Source: Petrolisthes cinctipes
Lineage: Eukaryota; Arthropoda; Malacostraca; Decapoda; Porcellanidae
Length of the DNA stretch: 64,000 bases
Reading direction: 5' to 3'
Assembly (NCBI GenBank): GCA_033782935.1
Contig: JAWQEG010000287.1
Coordinates: 372,001 to 436,000, forward strand
The notes beneath the pieces were generated by a model. It was not told the DNA's origin and did not search any database. It saw only the letters and a list, made by a program, of their open reading frames with translations. Of the stretch, positions 1 to 10,889 are shown in pieces. The position numbers and the translations under genes were made by a program. The stretch's first letter is position 1. Each line of letters begins with the position of its first letter.

Positions 1-2991
1 AAACATGCTGAAAATCGATATTTTATGTGCCCAAAGACAATATGTGTATGCATCCTCTGTACCCGTTTATATCTCAAATTCAGGCTCAAAACTCCGAAAA
101 TTCGATATTTTTATGTCCCAGAAGCGATCTGTACATGCATACTCCGTGTTAGAGTGTTTTTAAGATGCAGGCCCAGAACATGCTGAAAATTGATATTTTG
201 GGTGCCCAAAGTCGATATATGCATGCATCTTCTGTACCCGTTTATGTCTCAAATTCAGACTCAAAACACCCGAATATTCGATATTTTTGGGTCCCAAAAG
301 CGATCTGTACATGCATACTCCGTGTTAGAGTATTTTTAAAATACAGGCCTAAAACATGCTGAAAATCGATATTTTAGCTGCCCAAAGTCAATATGTGTAT
401 GTATCTTCTGTACCCGTTTATATCTTAAATTCAGGCTCAAAACACCCGAAAATTCGATATTTTTGGGTCCCAAAAGCGATCTGTACATGTTTACTCGGTG
501 TTAGAGTATTTTTAAAATACAGGCCCAAAACATACTAAAAATCGATATTTTAGGTGCCCAAAGTCGATATGTGCATGCATCTTCTGTACCCGTTTATATA
601 TCAAATTAAGGCTCAAAACACCCGAAAATTCAATATTTTTGGGTCCCAGAATCGATCTGTACGTGCATACTCCGTGTTAGAGTGTTTTTCAAATACAGGC
701 CCAAAACATGCTGAAAATCGATATTTTATGTGCCCAAATTCAATATGTGTATGCATCTTCTGTACCCGTGTATATCCCTAATTCAGGTTCAAAACACCAG
801 AAAATTCGATATTTTGGGGTCCCAGAAGCGATCTGTACATGCCTACTCCTTGCAAGAATGTTTTCAAGATATAGAACCCGAAACATGCTCAAAATCGATA
901 TTTTAAGTGCAAAAAGTCGATATGTGCATGCATCTTCTGTACCCGTTTATATCTCAAATTCAGGCTCAAAACTCCGAAAATTCGATATTTTTGGGTCCCT
1001 TAAGCAATCTGCACATGCCTACTCACTGCTAGAGTATTTTCAAAATACAGGCCCAAAACATGCTCAAAATCGATATTTTAGGTGCCCAAAATCGATATGT
1101 GAATGCATCTTCTGTATCCGTCTATATCCCAAATTCAGGTTCAAAACACCAGAAAATTCGATATTTTTGGGTCGCAGAAGCAATCTGCACATGTCTACTC
1201 AGTACTAGAATGTTTTTAAAATACAGGCTTAAAACATGCTCAAAAATGATATTTTAGGTGTGAAAAGTCGATATGTGCATACATCTTCTGTACCCGTTTA
1301 TATCTTAAATTCAGGCTCAAAACACCCAAAAAATCGATATTTTTGGGTCCCAGAAGCGATCTGTACATGCCTACTCTGTGTTAATGTATTTTCAAAATAC
1401 AGTCCCAAAACATGCTGAAAATCGATATTTTAGGTGCCCAAAGTCAATATGTGTATGCATCTTCTGTACCTGTCTATATCCCAAATTCAGATTCAAAACA
1501 CTAGAAAATTCGATATTTTTGGGTCCCAGAAGCGACCTGTACATGCCTACTCCTTGCTAGAATGTTTTCAAGATACAGACCCAAAACATGCTTTAAATCG
1601 ATATTTTGGGTGTCAAAGTCGATATGTGCATGCCTCTTCTGTACCCGTTTAAATCTCAAATTCAGGCTCAAAACACATAAAAAAATCGATATTTTTGTGT
1701 CCCTTAAGCGATCTGTACATGCATACTCCGTGTTAGAGTATTTTCAAAATACAGGCCCAAAACATGCTGAAAATCGATATTTTAGCTGCCCAATGTCAAT
1801 ATGTGTATGCATCTTCTGTACCCGTCTCTATCTCAAATTCAGGTTCAAAACACCCGAAAATTCGATATTTTTCGGTCCCCGAAACGATCTGTACATGCCT
1901 ACTCCGTGTTAGAGTATTTTCAAAATACAGGCCCAAAACATGCTCAAAATCGATATTTTAGGTGCCCAAAGTCGATATGTGCATGCATCTTCTGTATCCG
2001 TCTATATCCCAAATTCAGGTTCAAAACACCAGAAAATTCGATATTTTTGGGTCCCAGAAGCGATCTGTACATGCCTACTTCTTGCTAGAAAGTTTTCAAG
2101 ATACAGACCCAAAACATGCTCAAAATCGATATTTTAGGTGCAAAAAGTCGATGTGTGCATGCATCTTCTGTACTCGTTTATATCTCAAATTCAGGCTAAA
2201 AACTCCGAAAATTCGATATTTATGTGTCCCAGAACCGATCTGTACATGCATACTCCGTGTTAGAGTGTTTTTAAAATGCAAGCCCAAAACATGCTGAAAA
2301 TTGATATTTTAGGTGCACAAAGTCGATATGTGCATGCATCTTCTGTACCCGTTTATATCTCAAATTCAGGCTCAAAACACCCAAAAAATCGATATTTTTG
2401 GGTCCCAAAAAGCGATCTGTACATGCATACTCCGTGTTTGAGTATTTTTAAAATATAGGCCTAAAACATGCTGAAAATCGATATTTTAGCTGCCCAAAGT
2501 CAATATGTGTATGTATCTTCTGTACCCGTTTATATCTTAAATTCAGGCTCAAAACACCCGAAAATTCGATATTTTTGGGTCCCAAAAGCGATCTGTACAT
2601 GTCTACTCCGTGTTAGAGTATTTTTAAAATACAGGCCCAAAACATACTAAAAATCGATATTTTAGGTGCCCAAAGTCGATATGTGCATGCATCTTCTGTA
2701 CCCGTTTATATCTCAAATTCAGGCTCAAAACACCCGAAAATTCAATATTTTTGGGTCCCAGAAGCGATCTGTACATGCCTACTCAGTGTTAGAGTATTTT
2801 CAAAATACAGGCCCAAAACATGCTGAAAATCGATATTTCAGGTGCCCAAAGTCGATATGTGCATTCATATTCTGTACCCGTTTGTATCTCAAATTCAGGC
2901 TCAAAACACCCGAAAATTCGAAATTTGGGGGGTCCCTGAAGCGATCTGTACATGCCTAATCAGTGCTAGATTATTTTCAAAATTCAGGCCC
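1..2991 (+). repeat. Full-length-only block, 17 monomers
   Basis: Monomer starts after the window edge are 175, 351, 527, 703, 880, 1055, 1231, 1407, 1583, 1759, 1935, 2111, 2286, 2463, 2639 and 2815. All are 175-177 bp. No 147-, 158- or 129-bp variant occurs here, unlike everywhere downstream. The monomers at 175, 351 and 527 match those at 2286, 2463 and 2639, an offset of about 2112 bp or 12 monomers, so a 12-mer higher-order repeat is likely. The monomers at 880 and 2111 share an AAAAAGTCG box, seven monomers apart. Most copies in this block differ more from one another than those in the duplicated blocks downstream. Confidence 0.85.
2639..2814 (+). repeat. Representative full-length monomer, two 88-bp halves
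   Basis: This copy is close to the consensus and is used here as the reference. Half 1 (H1) is 2639-2726 and half 2 (H2) is 2727-2814, each exactly 88 bp. Aligned without gaps they match at 59 of 88 positions by hand count. Shared landmarks, in order, are AAAACA at the start, a core like ATTCGATATTTT at about 15-26 (ATCGATATTTT in H1; in this copy H2 has CA for CG), CCCA at 31-34, CGAT.TGT.CATGC at 39-52 and CAGGC.C at the end. The least similar part is 53-75, and both common deletions start or lie mainly there. The 176-bp unit is therefore best read as an old duplication of an 88-bp repeat, later amplified as a dimer. Confidence 0.9.
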
Positions 2992-3120
2992 AAAACATTG
3001 TAGAAATCGATATTTTAGATGCCCAAAGTCAATATTTCAAATTCAGGCCCAAAACACCCGAAAATTCGATATTTTGGGGTCCCAGAAGCGATCTGTACAT
3101 GCCTACTCAGATACAGGCTC
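2992..3120 (+). repeat. 129-bp monomer class (both deletions)
   Basis: First member of the double-deleted class. H1 is 59 bp (29 bp missing after GTCAATAT or GTCGATAT) and H2 is 70 bp (18 bp missing between CTCAG and ATACAG). Further members start at 10410, 12401, 16057, 23003, 50560, 50866 and 56391. Both breakpoints are the same as in the 147- and 158-bp classes, so this class probably arose by recombination between those two. The 128-bp monomers at 60781 and 62241 have nearly the same length but a different H2 deletion and do not belong here. Confidence 0.85.
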
Positions 3121-3296
3121 AAAACATACTAAAAATCGATATTTTTAATGTTCAAAGTCGATATGTGCATGCATCTTCTGCACCCGTTTATATCCCAAAT
3201 TCAGGCTCAAAACACCCGAAAATTCGAAATTTTTGGGTCCCAAAAGCAATCTGTACATGCCTACTCAGTGTTAGAGTATTTTCAAAATACAGGCCC

Positions 3297-3454
3297 AAAA
3301 CATGCTGAAAATCGATATTTTAGGTGCCCAATGTCAATAAGTGCATGCATTTTCTGTACCCGTTTATATCTCAAATTCAGGCTCAAAACACCCGAAAATT
3401 CGATATTTTGGGGTCCCAAAAGTGATCTGTACATGCCTACTCAGATATTGGCAC
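3297..3454 (+). repeat. 158-bp monomer class (18-bp deletion in H2)
   Basis: In this class the H2 tail goes from CTCAG straight to ATACAG (ATATTG in this copy), skipping TGCTAGAATATTTTCAAA. Other members start at 4484, 5669, 7015, 9214, 9549, 11390, 13027, 14036, 15045, 17198, 17884, 19395, 24363, 26560, 27569, 33325, 35358, 40245, 43963, 46674, 49694, 51800, 55366 and 59622. Lengths run from 157 to 161 bp because of an extra A in the CCCAAAAGTCG box and small insertions. I see no clear microhomology at the breakpoint. The class makes up position E of the six-monomer higher-order repeat. Confidence 0.85.
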
Positions 3455-3983
3455 AAAACATGCTGAAAATCGATATTTTAGGTGCCCAAAGTCAATATGC
3501 ATATGCATCTTCTGCACCCGTTTATATCTCAAATTCAACCACAAAACACCCGAAAATTCGATATTTTTCGGTCCCAGAAGCGATCTGTACATGCCTACTT
3601 AGTGCTAGAATGTTTTCAAAATATAGGCTCAAAACATGCTAAAAATCGATATTTTAAGTGTCCAAAGTCGATATGTGCATGCATCTTCTGTACCTGTTTA
3701 TATCTCAAATTCAGGCTCAAAACACCCGAAAATTCGGTATTTTTGGGTCCTAGAAGCGATCTGTACATGCCTACTCATAGTTAGAATGTTTTCAAGATAC
3801 AGACCCAAAACATGCTTAAAATCGATATTTTAGGTGCCCAAAAGTCGATATGTGCATGCATCTTCTGTACCCGTTTGTATCTCAAATTCATGCTCAAAAC
3901 ACCCGAAAATTGGATATTTTGGAGTCCCAGAAGCGATCTGTACATGCCTACTCAGTGCTAGAATATTTTCAAAATTCAGGCCC

Positions 3984-4130
3984 AAAACATGCTAGAAATC
4001 GATATTTTAGGTGCCCAAAGTCGATATTTCAAATTCAGGACCAAAACCCCCGAAAATTCGATATTTTGGTGTCCCAGAAGCGATCTGTACATGCCTACTC
4101 CGTGTTAGAGTATTTTTAATATACAGGCCC
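3984..4130 (+). repeat. 147-bp monomer class (29-bp deletion in H1)
   Basis: Representative of the commonest short class, about 70 copies counting the double-deleted ones. The segment from GTGCATGC to GTTTATAT (H1 positions about 44-72) is absent, joining GTCGATAT to CTCAAATT or TTCAAATT. The deleted stretch is flanked by ATAT on both sides, which fits a microhomology-mediated origin. Breakpoints are shared by all members, so one ancestral event spread through the array. Other members start at 5345, 6530, 9067, 11243, 12077, 13713, 14898, 21474, 24873, 27422, 35211, 37066, 40931, 43640, 47361, 49547, 53020, 57883 and 61241, among others. None lies before 2992. Confidence 0.88.
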
Positions 4131-5791
4131 AAAACATACTGAAAATCGATCTTTTAGGTGACCAAAAGTCGATATGTGTATGCATCTTCTGCACCCGTTT
4201 ATATCCCAAATTCAACCTCAAAACACCCGAAAATTCGATATTTTAGGGTCCCAGAAGCTATCTGTACATGCCTACTCAGTGCTAGAATGTTTTCAAAATA
4301 TAGGCTCAAAACATGCTAAAAATCGATATTTTAAGTGTCCAAAGTCGATATGTGCATGCATCTTCTGTACCCGTTTATATCTCAAATTCAGGATCAAAAC
4401 ACCCGAAAAATCGGTATTTTTGGGTCCCAGAAGTGATCTGTACATTTCTACTTTGTGCTAGAATATTTTCATAATATAGGCTCAAAACATGCTAAAAAGC
4501 GATATTTTAAGTGTCCAAAGTCGATATGAGCATGCATCTTCTGTACCCGTTTATATCTCAAAGTCAGGCTCGAAACACCCGAAAATTCGATATTTGGGGT
4601 CCCAGAAGCGATCTGTACATGCCTACTCAGATACAGGCCCAAACCATGCTGAAAATCGATATTTTAGGTGCCCAAAGTCAATATGTGTATGCACCTTCTG
4701 CACCCGTTTATATCTCAAATTCCACCACAAAACACACGAAAAATCGATATTTTTCGGTCCCAGAAGCGATCTGTACATGCCTACTCAGTGCTAGAATGTT
4801 TTAAAAATACAGGCTCAAAACATGCTAAAAATCGATATTTTAAGTGTCCAAAGTCGATATGTGAATGCATCTTCTGTACCCGTTTATATATCAAATTCAA
4901 CCACAAAACACCCGAAAATTCGATATTTTTCGGTCCCAGAAGCGATCTGTACATGCCTACTCAGTGCTAGAATGTTTTCGAAATATAGGCTCAAAACATG
5001 CTAAAAATTGATATTTTAAGTGTCCAAAGTCGATATGTGCATGCATCTTCTGTACCCGTTTATATCTCAAATTCAGGCTCAAAACACCCGAAAATTCGTT
5101 ATTTTTTGGTCCCTCAAGCGATCTGTAAATGCCTACTCCGTGTTAGAATATTTTCAAATTACAGGCCCAAAACATGCTCAAAATCGATATTTTAGGTACC
5201 CAAAGTCAAAATGTGCATGCATTTTCTGTACCCGTTTATATCTCAAATTCAGGCTCAAAACACCCGAAAATTCGATATTTTGGGGTCCCAGAAGCGATCT
5301 GTACATGCCTACGCAGTGCTAGAATATTTTCAAAATACAGGCCCAAAACATGCTAAAAATCGATATTTTAGGTGCCCAAAGTCGATATCTCAAATTCATG
5401 CCCAAAACACCCGAAAATTCGATATTTTGGGGTCCCAGAAGCGATCTGTACATGCCTACTCCGTGTTAGAGTATTTTTAATATACAGGCCCAAAACATAC
5501 TGAAAATCGATCTTTTAGGTGCCCAAAAGTTGATATGTGTATGCATCTTCTGCACCCGTTTATATCCCAAATTCAACCTCAAAACACCCGAAAATTCGAT
5601 ATTTTAGGGTCCCAGAAGCGATCTGTACATGCCTACTCAGTGCTAGAATGTTTTCAAAATATAGGCTCAAAACATGCTAAAATACGATATTTTAAGTGTC
5701 CAAAGTCGATATGTGCATGCATCTTCTGTACCCGTTTATATCTCAAAGTCAGGCTCGAAACACCCGAAAATTCGATATTTGGGGTAACAGA

Positions 5792-7138
5792 AGCGATCTG
5801 TACATGCCTACTCAGATACAGGCCCAAACCATGCTGAAAATCGATATTTTAGGTGCCCAAAGTCAATATGTGTATGCATCTTCTGCACCCGTTTATATCT
5901 CAAATTAAACCACAAAACACCCGAAAATTCGATATTTTTCGGTCCCAGAAGCGATCTGTACATGCCTACTAAGTGCTAGAATGTTTTCAAAATATAGGCT
6001 CAAAACATGCTAAAAATCGATATTTTAAGTGTCCAAAGTCGATATGTGAATGCTTCTTCTGTACCCGTTTATATCTCAAATTCAGGCTCAAAACACCCGA
6101 AAAACCGGTATTTTGGGGTCCCAGAAGCGATCTGTACTTGCCTACTCCTAGTTAGAATGTTTTCAAGATACAGACCCAAAACATGCTCAAAATCGATATT
6201 TTAGGTGCCCAAAAGTCGAAATGTGCATGCATCTTCAGTACCTGTTTATATCTTAAATACAGGCTCAAAACACCCGAAAATTCGATATTTTTGGGTCCCT
6301 TAAGCGATCTGTACATGCCTACTCCGTGTTAGAGTATTTTCAAAATACAGGCCCAAAACATGATAAAATCGATATTTTAGGTGCCCAAAGTCAATATGTG
6401 CATGCATTTTCTGTACCCGTTTATATCTCAAATTCAGGCTCAAAACACCCGAAAATTCGATATTTTTGGGTCCCAGAAGCGACCTGTACATGCTTACTCA
6501 GTGCTAGAATATTTTCAAAATATATGCCCAAAACATGCTAAAAATCGATATTTTAGGTGCCCAAAGTCGATATCTCAAATTTATCCCCAAAACACCCGAA
6601 AATTCGATATTTTGGGGTCCCAGAAGCGATTTGTACATGCCTACTCCGTGTTAGAGTATTTTTAATATACAGGCCCAAAACATACTGAAAATCGATCTTT
6701 TAGGTGACCAAAAGTCGATATGTGTATGCATCTTCTGTACCCGTTTATATCTCAAATTCATGCTTAAAACACCCGGAAATTCGATATTTTGGGGTCCCAG
6801 AAGTGATCTGTACATATCTACTTCGTGCTAGAATATTTTCAAAATATAGGCTCAAAACATGCTAAAAAGCGATATTTTAAGTGTCCAAAGTCGATATGTG
6901 CATGCACCTTCTGTACCTGTTTATATCTCAAATTCAGGCTCGAAACACCCGAAAAATCGATATTTGGGGTAACAGAAGCGATCTATCTGTACATGCCTAC
7001 TCAGATACAGGCCCAAAACATGCTAAAAATCGATATTTTAGGTGCCCAAAGTCAATATGTGTATGCATCTTCTGCACCCGTTTATATATCAAATTCAACC
7101 ACAAAACACCCGAAAATTCGATATTTTTCGGTCCCAGT
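5792..7138 (+). repeat. 1347-bp tandem duplication, copy 1
   Basis: This stretch is followed directly by a second copy at a constant offset of 1347 bp. Monomer starts 5826, 6002, 6178, 6355, 6530, 6677, 6854 and 7015 correspond to 7173, 7349, 7525, 7702, 7877, 8024, 8201 and 8362. The left limit is set by a mismatch just before 5792. Shared rare marks prove common descent: ATTAAACC near 5905, AAACCGGTA near 6101, a monomer lacking one base (ACATGATAAAATCG, 6355), and a four-base ATCT duplication in GCGATCTATCTGTAC near 6985. I counted six substitutions between the copies, about 99.6% identity. Confidence 0.93.
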
Positions 7139-8485
7139 AGCGATCTGTACATGCCTACTCAGATACAGGCCCAAACCATGCTGAAAATCGATATTTTAGG
7201 TGCCCAAAGTCAATATGTGTATGCATCTTCTGCACCCGTTTATATCTCAAATTAAACCACAAAACACCCGAAAATTCGATATTTTTCGGTCCCAGAAGCG
7301 ATCTGTACATGCCTACTCAGTGCTAGAATGTTTTCAAAATATAGGCTCAAAACATGCTAAAAATCGATATTTTAAGTGTCCAAAGTCGATATGTGAATGC
7401 TTCTTCTGTACCCGTTTATATCTCAAATTCAGGCTCAAAACACCCGAAAAACCGGTATTTTGGGGTCCCAGAAGCGATCTGTACTTGCCTACTCCTAGTT
7501 AGAATGTTTTCAAGATACAGACCCAAAACATGCTCAAAATCGATATTTTAGGTGCCCAAAAGTCGAAATGTGCATGCATCTTCAGTACCTGTTTATATCT
7601 TAAATACAGGCTCAAAACACCCGAAAATTCGATATTTTTGGGTCCCTTAAGCGATCTGTACATGCCTACTCCGTGTTAGAGTATTTTCAAAATACAGGCC
7701 CAAAACATGATAAAATCGATATTTTAGGTGCCCAAAGTCAATATGTGCATGCATTTTCTGTACCCGTTTATATCTCAAATTCAGGCTCAAAACACCCGAA
7801 AATTCGATATTTTTGGGTCCCAGAAGCGACCTGTACATGCTTACTCAGTGCTAGAATATTTTCAAAATATATGCCCAAAACATGCTAAAAATCGATATTT
7901 TAGGTGCCCAAAGTCGATATCTCAAATTTATCCCCAAAACACCCGAAAATTCGATATTTTGGGGTCCCAGAAGCGATTTGTACATGCCTACTCCGTGTTA
8001 GAGTATTTTTAATATACAGGCCCAAAACATACTGAAAATCGATCTTTTAGGTGACAAAAAGTCAATATGTGTATGCATCTTCTGTACCCGTTTATATCTC
8101 AAATTCATGCTTAAAACACCCGGAAATTCGATATTTTGGGGTCCGAGAAGTGATCTGTACATATCTACTTCGTGCTAGAATATTTTCAAAATATAGGCTC
8201 AAAACATGCTAAAAAGCGATATTATAAGTGTCCAAAGTCGATATGTGCATGCACCTTCTATACCTGTTTATATCTCAAATTCAGGCTCGAAACACCCGAA
8301 AAATCGATATTTGGGGTAACAGAAGCGATCTATCTGTACATGCCTACTCAGATACAGGCCCAAAACATGCTAAAAATCGATATTTTAGGTGCCCAAAGTC
8401 AATATGTGTATGCATCTTCTGCACCCGTTTATATATCAAATTCAACCACAAAACACCCGAAAATTCGATATTTTTCGGTCCCAGT
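7139..8485 (+). repeat. 1347-bp tandem duplication, copy 2
   Basis: Second copy of the preceding unit. The substitutions I see are a C for A near 7317, two changes near 8048-8057 (GTGACAAAAAGTCAATA), TCCGAG for TCCCAG near 8144, GATATTATAA near 8222, and TTCTATACC near 8260. Homology runs on to about 8509, where CTCAGATACAG in copy 1 becomes CTCAGTGCTAG here, so the exact edge is uncertain by about 24 bp. The ATCT insertion is kept at 8331. Confidence 0.93.
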
Positions 8486-8537
8486 AGCGATCTGTACATG
8501 CCTACTCAGTGCTAGAATGTTTTCGAAATATAGGCTC

Positions 8538-9548
8538 AAAACATGCTAAAAATCGATATTTTAAGTGTCCAAAGTCGATATGTGCATGTATCTTCTGTAC
8601 CCGTTTATATCTCAAATTCAGGCTCAAAACACCCGAAAAATCGGTATTTTTGGGTCCCTGAAGCGATCTGTTCTTGCCTACTCTTAGTTAGAATGTTTTC
8701 AAGATACTGACCCAAAACATGCTCAAAATCGATATTTTAGGTGCCCAAAAGTCGATATATGCATGCATCTTCAATACCTGTTTAAATCTCAAATTCAGGC
8801 TCAAAACACCCGAAAATTCGATATTTTTTGGTCCCTGAAGCGATCTGTAAATGCCTAGTCCGTGTTAGAATATTTTCAAAATACAGGCCCAAAACATGCT
8901 GAAAATCGATATTTTAGGTGCCCAAAGTCAATATGTGCATGCATTTTCTGTACCCGTTTATATCTCAAATTCAGGCTCAAAACACCCGAAAATTCGATAT
9001 TTATGGGTCCCAGAAGCGATCTGTACATGCTTACTCAGTGCTAGAATATTTTCAAAATATAGGCCCAAAACATGCTTAAAATCAATATTTTGGGTGCCCA
9101 AAGTCGATATCTCAAATTTATCCCCAAAACACCCGAAAATTCGATATTTTGGGGTCCCAGAAGCGATTTGTACATGCCTACTCCGTGTTAGAGTATTTTC
9201 AAAATACAGGCCCAAAACATATAGAAAATCGATATTTTAGGTGCCCAAAAGTTGATATGTGCATGCATCTTCTATACCCGTTTATTTCACAAATTCAGGC
9301 TCCAAACACGCAAAAATTCCATATGTTTTGGTCCCAGAAGCGATCTGTACATGCCTACTCAGATACAGGCCCAAAACAAGCTGAAAATCGATATTTTAGG
9401 TGCCCAAAGTTAATATGTGTATGCATCTTCTGCACCCGTTTATATCCCAAAATCAACCTCAAAACACCCGAAAATTCGATATTTTAGGGTCCCAGAAGCG
9501 ATCTGTACATGCCTACTCAGTGCTAGAATGTTTTCAAATTATAGGCTC
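8538..9548 (+). repeat. Six-monomer higher-order repeat, 1011 bp (first complete copy)
   Basis: The subfamily order is A-B-C-D-E-F. A (8538, 176 bp) has TAAGTGTCC and a GATACTGACCC or GATACAGACCC end. B (8714, 177) has ATGCTCAAAATCG and CCCAAAAGTCG, usually with TTCAGTACCTG (TTCAATACCTG here). C (8891, 176) has GTCAATATGTGC and ATTTTCTG. D (9067, 147) is the short class with AATTTATCCCC. E (9214, 159) has ACATACAG or ACATATAG, TTCTATACCC and the H2 deletion. F (9373, 176) has GTGTATGCATCTTCTGCACCC and TTCAACC. The same order and the same total length recur at 14369-15379 and 49018-50028. An A monomer follows again at 9549. Confidence 0.9.
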
Positions 9549-10889
9549 AAAACATGCTAAAAATCGATATTTTAAGTGTCCAAAGTCGATATGTGCATGC
9601 ATCTTCTGTACCCGTTTATATCTCAAAGTCAGGCTCGAAACACCCGAAAATTCGATATTTGGGGTCCCAGAAGCGATCTGTACATGCCTACTCAGATACA
9701 GGCCCAAACCATGCTAAAAAACGATATTTTAGGTGCCCAAAGTCAATATGTGTATGCATCTTCTGCACCCGTTTATATCTCAAATTCCACCACAAAACAC
9801 TCGAAAATTCGATATTTTTCGGTCCCAGAAGCGATCTGTAGATGCCTACTCAGTGCTAGAATGTTTTCAAAATATAGGCTCAAAACATGCTAAAAATCGA
9901 TATTTTAAGTGTCCAAAGTCGATATGTGAATGCATCTTCTGTACCCGTTTATATCTCAAATTCAGGCTCAAAACACCCGAAAATTCGGTATTTTTGGGTC
10001 CCAGAAGCAATCTGTACTTGCCTACTCCTAGTTAGAATGTTTTCAAGATACAGACCCAAAACATGCTCAAAATCGATATTTTAGGTGCCCAAAAGTCGAA
10101 ATGTGCATGCATCTTCAGTACCTGTTTATATCTTAAATTCATGCTCAAAACACCCGAAAATTCGATATTTTTGGGTCCCTGAAGCGATCTGTACATGCCT
10201 ACTCCGTGTTAGAATATTTTCAAAATACAGGCCCAAAACATGATAATATCGATATTTTAGGTGCCCAAAGTCAATATGTGCATGCATTTTCTGTACCCGT
10301 TTATATCTCAAATTCAGGCTCAAAACACCCGAAAATTCGATATTTTTGGGTCCCAGAAGCGATCTGTACATGCTTACTCAGTGCTAGAATATTTTCAAAA
10401 TATATGCCCAAAACATGCTAAAAATCGATATTTTAGGTGCCCAAAGTCGATATCTTAAATTCAAGCCCAAAACACCCGAAAATTCGATATTTTTTTGTCC
10501 CAGAAGCGATCTGTACATGCCTACTCAGAAACAGGCCCAAAACATGCTAAAAATCGATATTTTAAGTGTCCAAAGTCGATATGTGCATGCATCTTCTGCA
10601 CCCGTTTATATCCCAAATTCAGGCTCAAAACACCCGAAAATTCGATATTTTTGGGTTCCAGAAGCGATCTGTACATGCCTACTCCGTGTTAGAGTATTTT
10701 CAAAATACAGGCCAAAACATGCTGAAAATCGATATTTTAGGTGCCCAAAGTCAATACGTGCATGCATTTTCTGTACCCGTTTATATCTCAAATTCAGGCT
10801 CAAAACACCCGAAAAATCGGTATTTTTGGGTCCCTGAAGCGATCTGTTCTTGCCTACTCCTAGTTAGAATGTTTTCAAGATACTGACCC
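9549..10889 (+). repeat. Rearranged monomer block between higher-order repeats
   Basis: Monomer starts are 9549 (157), 9706, 9882, 10058 (177), 10235 (175), 10410 (129), 10539 and 10714. The first four recall the block at 5669-6178: AAAGTCAGGCTCGAAACACC, then AAACCATG, then TAAGTGTCC. The monomer at 10714 is a C-type H1 joined to an A-type H2 (AAAAATCGGTATTTTT), a hybrid that lets A lead straight into B at 10890. No periodic unit is seen. Confidence 0.78.

Larger units (their letters stand above)
2992..5791 (+). repeat. Mixed block with the first short monomers
   Basis: Monomer starts are 2992 (129 bp, both deletions), 3121, 3297 (158), 3455, 3631, 3807, 3984 (147), 4131, 4308, 4484 (157), 4641, 4817, 4993, 5169, 5345 (147), 5492 and 5669 (157, running into the next block). 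Full-length copies alternate between two wordings of H1: TAAGTGTCC after the core (following ATAGGCTC) and TAGGTGCCC (following ACAGGCCC). No perfectly periodic higher-order unit is evident, but the order 147-bp monomer, then a TGTGTATGCATCTTCTGCACCC monomer, then a TAAGTGTCC monomer occurs twice (3984 and 5345). Confidence 0.8.

Noticed and set aside
2639..2814. Palindromes ATCGAT, ATGCAT and TGTACA in each monomer as regulatory sites
   Set aside because: They are six-base palindromes in an AT-rich repeat; no longer dyad joins them and nothing ties them to a known site. Clustered short dyads have been discussed for centromeric DNA, but here that would be speculation.
1..2991. Telomere-like repeats (TTTTAGG word in H1)
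   Set aside because: The word occurs once per monomer and never as a tandem TTTAGGG or TTAGGG run.
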